A model generated the notes under the pieces. It was not told the DNA's origin. It saw only the letters and a program-made list of their open reading frames with translations, and did not search any database. DNA of 62,000 nt, from assembly GCA_964035545.1 (NCBI GenBank), contig OZ037766.1, positions 27,470,173 through 27,532,172 of the forward strand, in the 5' to 3' direction. Shown one piece after another: positions 52,301-62,000 of the stretch. Source of the DNA: Bugula neritina. Its lineage: Eukaryota > Bryozoa > Gymnolaemata > Cheilostomatida > Bugulidae. The position numbers and the translations under genes were made by a program. Positions within the stretch are counted from its first letter, which is position 1. The number at the start of each line of letters is the position of its first letter.

Positions 52301-55300
52301 GAACTCATCACCGGCCCGTGCATTGCTATGGAACTTAGAGCACAGAACGCAGCTATAGCTTTCAGAGAAATGTGTGGACCACATGACCCAGTAAGTTGAA
52401 CATCATGTCATGGGTTTGGTTTCATCCCAAATAGACGCTTCCCACTCAGACGCTTCCCACTTAGACACTTCCCAGTAAGACGCTAGTTCTTATTTTGGTA
52501 CAATATATATAGTAAGATTCCTATATATATCTATATAACTGTTGTAGCAATTTCTAAACATGAAATAAAAGTTAATATAAATCATTTGGAATAACGACCC
52601 AATAATACATTAATAATAGACATTATCTTTAATGAATACTTATCAACGAAATATCTTTTCAAACAGGAAGTATAGAAGAAGTATAGAAAATGCAAAATTA
52701 ATAAGTTAATGCAGATCAAAGGAATTATTTCAAGATACATATAAATACAATTTATTTAAATATACATGTTTTTCAATAATATTTATAGAAATTGCACATA
52801 AAATACATATATTGTACCAAAACGAATAAATAACATCTAACTGGGAAGTGCCCGTATGGAAAGCGTCTAAGTGGGAAATTTAGCCTAGCGTCTAACTGGG
52901 AAGCATCTATCTGGGATGACACCATGAGTTTATCGTGATTTCATAGTTTATTTTATCTGCTAAGTTTAGCAGGGCATGATAACTTCTATGGCCCGGAACT
53001 TTTGACTTCCAAATTTTTCAATACAGTGGTGTAAAACTGCTATGCAGCAGCAAATGATTTAACATGTGTTTCCATTTGTATGGTAGACCTGAAAGATGCG
53101 ATATTAATTATTTTGTTAGCGTTTACCTGAGTTTATAAATAATATAGTATACTGATAAAATATAATTACACTAATAAAATAAAGTGTTCAAATAAATAAA
53201 GGTGAAAGTGATAAAGCAGCGTTTAGCTAGGTGAAGTTTCTTGTTTAAATCAAGCAAATAACACTCAAGTTTTACACCAGCTTTAAAAGAAATTTCAATA
53301 ACTTTCTCTTTTATTATGTGTTGATAGAGTACTAAAAATGTGTTATATAAATATTTTTTCAATCAGCATAAACCTTTTTCTTAGAAAAATTGAGATGATA
53401 GTTGAATCACGTACCATCAACATTATTAATTAAGTTTTTCAACTTTTGGTTTGTTGAAATAAATTTCTGGCAGGTGCTTTATCTTTAATACAATAGAATT
53501 CTGTTTAACTTAACCTAATCTTACTTCAACACAATAGTTAATGAGATTATAAATTATAAAAATACATTCCGTTTGTCATGGTGTCAGTGTCTACTATTAT
53601 TTACCGTCTTTTTATTATTACCTCATTTCTGGTCCCACATTCAGCCTGTCGAGCCAAATAATATTTATATATTTATTCATATTCAAACTCCTTGAGTTAA
53701 AATTCAATTTACTAAAGTCTAATTTTAGAACACTGATTTATTAATTCTATATTTCACCAACTTTTGCCGTCTGACTGTCTCCGATATTTTAGTCATCCAG
53801 AAAATTGTTTTGCACTTAACCAGTGGGTTTCAGGGTTTATTTATGACCCGTGGAAGCGAAATTGCATCTTATAAATTCTAGAGCCTAAAGCATTAAATAT
53901 ACTAGGTACATTAGCTGGCTAGTGTGGTATTTGGCCAACTAAATGGCTATGTCAAGGTTTTATTTCATAATGCATACATATATTAAAATTATACGGTTTT
54001 AGTAATTTATGTTTATTTTGAAGGCACAATTTTAGCCTCAATAATTTTGATAAATATTATCTTTCTCAATAATAATAATTTTATCCAATATTATTTGTTT
54101 ATTTCAGTTTTATAACATCAGCAATAATGTCATAATATCAAAACATAGTTGGAGCTAAGCTTTTAGTTTAGTTTAGTTTAGTTTACATGAAATTATGCAC
54201 AAATATGTTTAAAATGCTAAATTTCATTTTTCATTTTAATCGTTTCCTAGAATGCAGGATGTATAATATAATATATACATACTCATGAACACTTTTTATG
54301 ATGCAATAATTTAATATGTCATTTCGCAACTAGCAGAAGTTGTTTATACTTTATAACTAACTAATAGCTTGAAAATTAGAAAAGTTTGGTAGAAATTTTA
54401 AAAATAAATTGTGACACGTTAAATAACTCTATAAATTTCAGAACACAGAGTAGCTGTTATTTTAAAAAGTCTGCATGTTTTTGTTTACTTTTAAATGTTT
54501 TGGTTATTGACTCTACCTCAATAAAGTTATTTGAGATTAATCAATTAATTTCTAAAATTGTGATTGACGATAATTTATTCTGCGTCACAGCTACTCAAAG
54601 TAATCAATAATATTTTGGTTAGTTTGAAGAATCGTGCCATCAGCTTTATATTGCAAACAATAGAAACTTGTTCAGGACAGGTTGTTACCTTCACTCAACA
54701 GTTATATTGGTTGTTAATTATATTTTTGGTCTTGTTTGTCATTGTGTCACAGCTTTGGCACTGCCTTTTGTCTTTTTGATGAATAGCTCGCTATCAAACA
54801 ATGGATAGAAATTCTTTTGCTCACGGACCTGGACTGACCACTATATTGTGCGGTTTTCATCTTACAGCTGCACGATAGTACAGGTTTATAATGAAGCAGT
54901 TTTTTTGTCTTTGTATATATTTTCAATAGCCAGAGGTTGCCTACAAGGTATTCAATCTCAGACTAAAAGTTTCTCGTAAATTCTTGAATAGTTAATTTTT
55001 TGCAAACCTCTATGACTCAAAGTTTCATTTTACACTGACGTGCAAACCTGCTGCAATGTGCAGGTGGAAGCGTGTTTTCTCCAGTATAGAATAAAAATCG
55101 GATAGTGATTGAAGAAAATTTAACAGCACGGAAGTTGAATGTTTTCACCAGTTGGTAATCTTCTGTGTTGGAAAATATTAATCTTGTTTTGAAAAAAATC
55201 ATTTTATTTCTGAAAATGGCGCAGAGAGAATTATATAGTATTTACAAGTTTTCATAAATAATTTGTGTTTCTAAAAAACGTTATTCATATTTTCTCACAT

Positions 55301-56126
55301 TTTTGATGTTTTTTCACAGGCATCTATCTATACTTCTTTAGCCTAAAAACTCCACCTCAGTCAACTACTATAATTGGGAGTTGTTTTTTCTTATACTTCA
55401 GCCCAAACGGACTTCCTAAAATTGTAGTTTTGCTATCACATTCTTACTGTAAAGTATTTACTGTTTTACTGGGTAATTGATTTGTTGCAATTTCTTATAC
55501 ATTTGACCCACTGCGTACCAGACCACGGCAGTGAAACAATTCTACTGTCACACTATTGGGGTGATAACTCTTGATAAGAAATTTTATCCCAACCCCCAAA
55601 CCCATCTAATAGAAGTTCACCATTACATTACTTCAACCATGTGTTGCAGTAAGACTTACTAAATTGTATTGCTCTAGCCACTATAGCATTCTATCAATGT
55701 AGTATGACTTGAAATTTCTTTATATATTATGATAAAGCAAATCTTATGTGATTTACTTTAAGAATTATGGGTAGACTAGTCTAACGGAAATTAAGAACAC
55801 TTAAATATGCATAGCCCGTATTTCCTCTAACTGATCATGTTAATCGGGACGCCACTCCTACCCCCTCTCCAGTATATTTACCAGATATTTAGTATGGTTG
55901 ACCTTGCATATAGGTGCTTTTGCAGGACACCTGCACTTGGCAGTCACTGCCAGGCATCATGTGATCATATTTGATATCTTTTCAGGAAATTGGCAGGCAG
56001 CTCAGGCCACGAACTCTTCGAGCCAATTTTGGCAAAGACAAGATTTGCAACGCAGTTCATTGCACAGACCTCCCTGAAGATGCGCTTCTCGAAGTCGAGT
56101 ACTTCTTTAAAATCCTTGACCAATAA
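46330..56126 (+). CDS. NME7: Nucleoside diphosphate kinase homologue 7 (9 coding exons, 376 residues)
   Basis: Coding exons: 46330-46332 (the ATG alone), 46681-46794, 47154-47317, 47800-47961, 48855-49009, 49470-49625, 50709-50843, 52290-52390, 55986-56126. The 1131 bases give 376 residues, the length of human NME7. A DM10 domain comes first (AEWYDPHACLIRKYQ, LKRSKTEISLPDLYIG). Two NDK domains follow: domain A from TLGIIKPD with the active-site His in NACHGSDS (207), domain B from CVIKPH with NAVHCTDLPEDALLEVEYFF (His 355). NME7 is a component of the gamma-tubulin ring complex and of ciliary axonemes, with kinase activity mainly from domain A (family knowledge). A likely acceptor at 46211-46213 (tttcttgcag) implies a 5' untranslated exon upstream. 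The start is fixed by the ATG at the exon 1 donor and by alignment. Confidence 0.96.
47373..47587 (-). repeat. tRNA-derived SINE in NME7 intron 3
   Basis: On the minus strand a pol III box A (TGGTCTAGAGG) and box B (GGGTTCTAGCC) stand about 40 bases apart, followed by a body with GATGTTAGGAAGAGCATCCA. A 16-base direct repeat, agctgagtgyatagaa, flanks it (47357-47372 and 47588-47603, one mismatch), a clear target duplication. The tRNA-like head lacks a full cloverleaf. Confidence 0.8.
47995..48192 (-). repeat. tRNA-derived SINE in NME7 intron 4
   Basis: This is the same family as the copy at 47373-47587, in the same orientation, just after the exon 4 donor. Box A (TGGTCTAGGGG) and a box B-like GGGTACGATACC are visible, and the 3' part (gtgactataaacttgc) matches. 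Target duplications were not found. Confidence 0.75.
49331..49480 (+). repeat. Minisatellite copying the exon 6 acceptor of NME7
   Basis: Five units of 34, 34, 34, 29 bases and the exon itself each contain ctgcag followed by ataacaccag. The last unit is the true acceptor and first ten bases of exon 6. Predicted alternative exon starts are 49339, 49373, 49407 and 49441. Use of any of the first four would add a stop or shift the frame. Confidence 0.9.
52418..52924. mobile_element. MITE-like foldback element in NME7 intron 8
   Basis: Left end tggtttcatcccaaatagac and right end (complement) tggtgtcatcccagatagat are inverted. Subterminal words gacgcttccca occur three or four times on each side in opposite orientation. 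The inner pair ttttggtacaatatat (52494) and atatattgtaccaaaa (52808) also pairs. The middle is AT-rich with no frame. Confidence 0.7.
54163..54187 (+). repeat. Short (TTTAG)5 repeat
   Basis: Five units of tttag or agttt lie in NME7 intron 8. It is too short and isolated to be telomeric. Confidence 0.7.
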
Positions 56127-56645
56127 GAGACGCCGTAACATGATCTACGGGAATGCACCTAACTTCCTATCTTCATTCTTCTTGGCGATTATTAATTTAA
56201 TATGTCTGGTTATTCATTGACAAGTCCATTCAGTACTTGAAAGTTAATTACTTAAAGATAGTTATTTTGACCTGTCTACTTCTTGAGCTAAAGTTGTATA
56301 ACTAAATCTGTCAACTAGGGACTTATCTTAATATAACAAGTATGGGAGTTGTCATCTCTAGACCATCAAGTCTGAGTCAGTAGACACATTTACCATTCCT
56401 GGGCATTAAATCACATGTTCTGGTAGTTAACTTTTTTGTCATGGAGCTCCTCTGCCAATAATTTAATTGGATGCATTAAATATTCTGCACATTCTGTGCC
56501 TTGCTTATGATATTTATAGATATTTTAATATATGCTTATCTATTTGACTGAACTTTTACCACCATATTCATTCAACACACAGTTTAAGTATCGTTGCATT
56601 GATTTGTATTATAAATTTTTAAATTATGTTGTATTACATTGTGTG

Positions 56646-56651
56646 AATAAA
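56646..56651 (+). terminator. Polyadenylation signal of NME7
   Basis: AATAAA lies 520 bases after the TAA stop, followed by a GT-rich stretch. No earlier AATAAA was found between the stop and this site. Confidence 0.6.
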
Positions 56652-56941
56652 GATGTAATATATTTGAGTGCAACCAGATGAAACAATTTTACTGTTAACA
56701 TTTAACAATGTAGTTGTACAGGTTAATTCAATGCTGATTCAGAGAGGAAATCCATGTGTTTTTAGTTTCATTTTGTGAATCAAAACTATCAGACTCATAA
56801 TTTGAAGCACCTGAACCAAAAGAAATTACTGCAGCATTTAACTTAAAGAATATATTGCTATAGCATGCCATAGTGCTGACATAAAGTAATTTATCTTTAT
56901 TAAAATAATTAGTTCTGTTAAACCCATCTTTATTGTATGCT

Positions 56942-56954
56942 GTTGCTAGGCAAC
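56942..56954. promoter_or_regulatory. Palindromic X-box (RFX) site
   Basis: GTTGCTAGGCAAC carries two inverted RFX half-sites (GTTGC/GCAAC), close to the strong consensus GTTGCCATGGCAAC. It lies 290 bases beyond the NME7 polyadenylation signal. Three CCAAT-type words (57198, 57210, 57237) follow within 300 bases, so a promoter near 57000-57300 is possible, but no exon was found for it. Confidence 0.4.
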
Positions 56955-56999
56955 CTGATCAACGAAAACAAATTCCTTATGCGTCTACTTTTTGTACCG

Positions 57000-59460
57000 T
57001 ATTCGTTTGTTTAAACTTAACAAATCCCTTAACCCCTAGACAACTTTGCTGAACCATAGGCCGTAACGTAAAATGTCAGCATTTTTACAAATGTTCGAGC
57101 TTCCTATACAGTTTTGTAGTACATCAGGATCTAGCACTGCTTGATTCAAAAAAGTTGCGGCAAGCTCCTACTGGACAGGAAAACTTTCGCGTCAATTCAT
57201 TGGGTATAAATGTCCAATAGTATGTTATAGATCGTACCCAATAGCGCACTTTGAGAACTTCAGCGCAAACACATTCTACGTTACGGCCTACGGTGTGACA
57301 AAGTGTGTCTATAGGGAGAAAGTCTGTCTCATAGTCCTTTAACTCCATTGTAATATCAGCATGTTAATCCTACTCTTCTAAGTGTGAAGAAATTGCTTAT
57401 TTGTTATATAGGTACAGTAATGATTGCGTCTAGTCTCAAAGTCGGAGAGGCCCCCCTCCAGGGTAGTAAAAGCAGAAGTGCAGTGTTTTACCTGTATAGT
57501 CTTAGGCCTAGCAAAATAATGAGGTTGCATGTCTGATTTTAAAAATATAATCGAATTATATTCTTTACCAAGTTTGTTCATTTATTTCATCAATAATGTT
57601 AGTAAGAAAGCAGAAGATATAATAGTAATGATGGGGCCCATTGATAGAAATGTGCCAATAGCAAAGGTCGTGAGAAAGCAGACCCGAAATAAGCAACAAC
57701 TAATTATTTAGTTCACAAATCTTCCAGTCAACAAGGCTTCACCTTACACCTGAACGCTTTGGGATCAGACATGAGCTTCTAAACATCTACCAGGCGCTAT
57801 ATCTCTTACTACCTGTAAGAAAATTTTTACTGGCTGAATTACAAATGTTATGGAGATCAATGGGGTTACTGGTTAGGTGTCAAGGTCATATATACTTAGC
57901 TTAGATGAATCATTCTTCCATTTTATGTTAGTGAAGCTATGAACTGCAACCTTATATGGCCTGATAACATCACAAGTTATTTGGTATAAGTGTATAACAC
58001 CATATACTATGGGTATACCCATGTGTACATATGTATACATAATAATTATTCTTCCTGCTGCACAGTGCACTGTACGTACTTGAATATTATAAACAATTTT
58101 ATGTAACTTGATACTATATGCATTGTGTAACTATACGCTGTAAACATTGTGTATACAATATGATAATCATCCTGCCAAGTGAATCACATTAAGTGTCTTT
58201 TGTTAGCCAATAGAAGCTGGTCATGTGATGACCTAAGTTGGCAGCAGTGGAGAAAAACATGAGTAGGTAATAGGTAAAATATTTTGAAAAACATGATTGA
58301 CTCATCTTCCAAGGTAACGTAACATCACATGGGGCCTGCAATCTGTTGTTGTTTTGGCCAGTTGGATCCTAGTATCTATGTAAATGAAAATTTCTAAAGA
58401 ATAAGCAGCCAAAATATTTTGTGTTTAGCTTATTACAATGTTATCGAAGTCATGCGATGTGTGCATAGTTTCCTTGTGTTTTTAGCATGGCTTATACCCA
58501 ATTATTTAAAAAACTGTGATCGGCCTTATAATTTTTATGCTGCAATACTGTTTCATCCTATTTATTGCCTGAATATGCATTTTGTTTTGAAAAAATTTCC
58601 TGCTGTTTTCCACAGTGTGTAATGCTGTGATAATTAACAGGAACTTTTTCTGCGTCAAGGAAAGAACAGTTGATTTCTAGTAAACAGGCTTTTCTGTTTT
58701 GAATGATGAAACTTGTGTCATAACTTGAAGGAGTTAATTTATTTATGATCAAAAAAGCAAAATATTTTCAAATTTGTTCATATAATGTACAGTACCTTCA
58801 GTTAGTTATATATGTGTGTATTTTCTGCATGTAGAACTAAGAATTGGTGTAGTCATTATAATTCCAAACTTCATTTTAGTTGTAACTTAACAAGTCTCTT
58901 CACGTCCTTTTACAAGTAGTTTGCTTAGGATAGTCACCCAACTAACCAGCAGTAATGATTTGAAAAAAGAAACAAAGAAATTACCAAAACAGAAATGACA
59001 TTCTAATACAGCAGCACATTAAAACGAGTCATTTCCTACTTTGCTTGTTAGATCTGTCTAGTAGATGTGAAACCTTTCAGCAACATGTACATCAGAGGGA
59101 TTAAGTGGCATAGGATATGGTAATCAGATATAACATAATTCTATACATTTGATGAGTTGATATGTATTCAAATAATTATCTTAAAGACAGCCAAAAGTTA
59201 ATTAGTAATTAATAGGTCTAGACCTAGAAAAGCATCAATTTGCTGCACCTGTGTTGTTATAAACAAATACGAAATATAAATCAACATTAATAGAATATTA
59301 GTAATCAATTTAGGTTTTATGAAGTGATCAACATATGTCAATGTGGCATATATATAGCCATAACCATGCATTTTCTAATGCAATATATTGCCATATAATT
59401 TAATTTCGCTAATATAATGTATCACCACATGATGCAGCTGTTCAAGTTTAATGGCACATC
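57000..59460. other. Intergenic, no convincing gene
   Basis: Short open frames at 57124-57348 (minus) and 57529-57711 (plus) have no recognisable motif and no supporting splice pair. The rest is AT-rich and featureless. Confidence 0.35.
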
Positions 59461-59472
59461 ATAAGGCTTTGC

Positions 59473-59507
59473 TGGGGGGGGAGCGGGTGGGGGAGAGGGG
59501 GGGGGTT
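59473..59507 (+). repeat. G-rich run
   Basis: Runs of eight, five and nine G are separated by short agcg, t and aga words. The composition could form a G-quadruplex. Confidence 0.8.
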
Positions 59508-60100
59508 ACAACCCACACAGTTGATGATTCTGTAGACCTTAAAGGTTTGTAGCGCATCAGTTGTTGAACACTGAAAGCATCATTTCACCTGCATACTTTG
59601 CATGACACTGTTTAATTATCAAATGCCTTAATTGTAATGCAGCCAGTGTTTTGCCTATGCATAAAATTAATTCCATTTGTTATAGGAATTGTACTATTCA
59701 CTAATATGTAGAGTGGGTCTATCACATAGTGTAAATCATCGTATATTATACAAGCTTGCTTTAGTACTATTCATTGCTGTTTATTTTACTACAAAAACAC
59801 CAAAATTTAGTGATAGGAATATTATGAAACATATTATGGTAAAGGTCCAACATTTGATCTTGAAAACAACAATGAGGTAATAACCTTTAAATAGTGCAAT
59901 GACTCTTACAAGAAGTTTCAGTAATAAGCAAAGTTTGTGTTTAGCTAGTGTTTGTGTTAGAGCTCACTTGGAAATTATGAAAGTCTGAGTTATCTGCATT
60001 ATCTGTTACTCATTGTATTTTCTGTCATCATAATATTATAATTGGATCCTATTTGAATATGACTTTGAAAATCATTAGAAGGAGCGTTGAGTTGGGGTAA

Positions 60101-60442
60101 CTATGTATGTAACTGTGTATGTAACTGTGTATGTGACTGTGTATGTTACTGTGTATGTGACTGTGTATGTGACGGCATATGTGACTGCGTATGTGAGTGT
60201 GTGAGTGTGTGAGTGTGTGAGTGTGTGAGTGTTTGAGTGTGTGAGTGTGTGAGTGTGTGTGTGTGTGTGTATGTGTGTGTGTTTGTGTGTTTGTGTGTGT
60301 GTGTGTGTGAGTGTGTGAGTGTGTGAGTGTGTGAGTGTGTGAGTGTGTGAGTGTGAGTGTCTGTGTGCGTGCGTGCGTGCGTGCGTGCGTGCATGCGTGC
60401 GTGCGTGCGTGCGTGTACGTGTGTGTGTGTGTGTGTGTGTGC
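60101..60442 (+). repeat. Compound (GT)n minisatellite
   Basis: Units gtatgtaactgt, then gtgagt, gtgtgt, gcgtgc and gtgtgt follow one another. Thr-His and Cys-Val frames across it are artefacts. Confidence 0.95.
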
Positions 60443-60468
60443 GTGTGTGCGCTTGCGCTTGTGCAGAC

Positions 60469-60560
60469 GCTGGCTGCAATCAACTCCTTTGCTGTTAGAT
60501 TATGAAGATGAGTGTGACATAAATACAACAATTCCCAGACTATTGACTTTAGGTTCTTAG
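60469..60560 (+). CDS. Possible last coding exon of an unseen gene
   Basis: After a tgcag acceptor just past the GT tract, an open frame of 30 codons ends in TAG (WLQSTPLLLDYEDECDI, then PRLLTLGS). The composition is protein-like, but no partner exon was found upstream. It could be chance. Confidence 0.2.
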
Positions 60561-60689
60561 AACTGTCTAACATAAATGAAATTTTATTGGTGTATACCTC
60601 TCCCTCAAATTGATTTGAATCTCTGAGCAGAAAAAGTGTATTCAGTATTTGTTTAACCAAGAGAAATAACAACAGAAAGTAACACAAAT

Positions 60690-62000
60690 AAATAAAAATA
60701 AAAAACTGCAGGTTTTTACAGAGTGCTGTGTGGTGAGTATAGTCTATATTATAGAGTGCTGTGTGATGAGTCTAGGTTATATAAGCTCATATTAATTTGT
60801 CTTACTGTTGCTATGCATTTATCTCAGATATAAAAACTTGTACATATATTCTTACATTTCATTATTATTATTATAATCAATGGGTCAAAAAGTGGTTTAA
60901 CAGGAAAATTTCATCAGCTGTTCATTTTCCTGAATAATAGACAAAATGAGAAGACTTGTCAAAATTTTAATTTAATTTATATATATGATAATTGATAGTT
61001 GTTATAATTAAAGCATATGGGCAAAGAATGGAAAGATTGTGGAGGAGTTGATTAAAATATGCAAATATTGTAGGCCTTTTAATATGAAACCCATTCAGTA
61101 TAATTATTGTGCGTTTTCAGGGCCACTTCATGAATCATAACTTTATGTTATATTTTATATGGCATCTAGCAGTGGTTGGGCAACTAAACTAAATATTCTG
61201 TGTGCAGCAGATGCGTGGGCCACTTCAGACGTACTGGCGGCCCTTTTCTCTAGAGCTTAATGTGGGGTGCCAAATATTCTGACAGGGCGTTGTATGTTTT
61301 GGATATTAGCCCACCTTCTAAAGTTCAGGCTGCATAAAGCAGAGTTCAACACTGGCCAACAGCAAATGCTCTAAAAACAGTGAACAATGGGTTGCTTTGC
61401 TGTGAGTTTTATGCATTCTTAATTGACTAAACGCAAAGTTCTTGAGGTAGTGGTCTAATTGACTGAGCATTATTTATCGGATCTATTTTCACATTTCTTT
61501 TCACATTCCTATTATTTGTGCTTTAGTGAAAATAGGATGGAATAATTCAAAATGAAATAGCTCACAAAACATACAGTCATGCATACGAAGATATAACTGT
61601 CTCATAAGTGGTGGTAATGTACTGTATGTGACAGGTAACTCCAGCAACGATTTGCACTGTGTATAGCAGCACCCTAATTTAAAGAAACATTTAGTACGTT
61701 GTAGTTCATTTTCTACAACTAATTAAAAAAATTGAGATCATCTTCTGCAGATACAATCCTAATCAATCAAACAGAGTTAAATAAATGTTTTCTTAGTGGT
61801 CAGTGTTTTTACTTATTAACTGTATATTCAATGCTGTATCTGTATAAATTAATCTTGAAATAAAAAATACTTAAACATGCTCAGCTGTGTAATGATACCT
61901 CAACCATTCAGCTGATATACCTGGTTTAATAGAACTATTATCCTATGATGGTAATGCTACTTTTTAGATGTAAGTGTTTTTCACATGATATTATTTTAGC
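60690..62000. other. Intergenic, nothing recognised
   Basis: AT-rich sequence with a short direct repeat (gagtgctgtgtgrtgagt at 60720 and 60756). No exon or element was found. Confidence 0.35.

Noticed and set aside
54163-54187. Telomere-like repeat
   Set aside because: Five TTTAG units in an intron differ from TTAGGG and are too few.
57124-57348. 74-codon minus-strand frame starting MELKDYETDFLP
   Set aside because: It looks protein-like for about 30 residues but has no known motif, no clear donor, and overlaps the CCAAT-type words.
60049-60687. 212-codon minus-strand frame rich in His-Thr
   Set aside because: It is open only because (GT)n lacks stops. The ends outside the repeat have no recognisable domain.

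Overview
The window is AT-rich nuclear DNA of an animal. Genes are split by GT-AG introns, TA and GA microsatellites are long and numerous, and relics of Tc1/mariner, Penelope-like, SINE, MITE-like and LTR-like elements are present. The host genes (a 376-residue NME7 orthologue, a DEG/ENaC channel and several unrecognised proteins) suit a marine invertebrate, perhaps a lophotrochozoan. The sequence alone does not fix the phylum. All exon models below were built by eye from splice signals. Every complete model closes in frame with consistent intron phases.

Region 1 (1-19150) is a tandem array of an unrecognised zinc-finger gene family. Copy 1 (exons 4-5, 1788-3428) lies behind a dead Tc1/mariner element. 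A stub (7135-7589) carries exon 4 and a decayed start of exon 5. Copy 2 (7914-11591) and copy 3 (14693-18370) are complete five-exon genes of 507 and 505 codons. A second decayed exon-5 stub (14223-14360) precedes copy 3. The C-terminal exon encodes four C2H2-type fingers, each extended by extra Cys pairs in an A-B-A-B order. Between copies 2 and 3 lies a cluster of (TA)n tracts holding two palindromes and an LTR-like block. The first palindrome carries two head-to-head hammerhead ribozymes. A Penelope-like 3' end lies at 4681-5128.

Region 2 (20282-28049, minus strand) is a complete 11-exon DEG/ENaC sodium channel gene of 479 residues. It is followed by a 2.55-kb giant inverted repeat with an ATTATA-rich core (28686-31233). 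A broken, inverted member of the zinc-finger family lies at 31615-32532.

Region 3 (33074-39814, minus strand) holds two adjacent six-exon paralogues for single-pass type I membrane proteins (268 and 311 residues). Their exon phases, a LLRWHxYLIVL membrane entry and a C-terminal LL-x4-W-x-DIS motif are shared. A small four-exon coiled-coil gene (41846-43721, minus) follows.

Region 4 (46214-56651, plus strand) is NME7, with a DM10 domain and two NDK domains. It carries SINEs, a palindromic MITE-like element and a 34-bp minisatellite that copies its own intron 5 acceptor. The last 5 kb has no convincing gene.

The genes do not form an operon. The window mixes ordinary host genes with a lineage-specific, duplicating zinc-finger family and many repeats.
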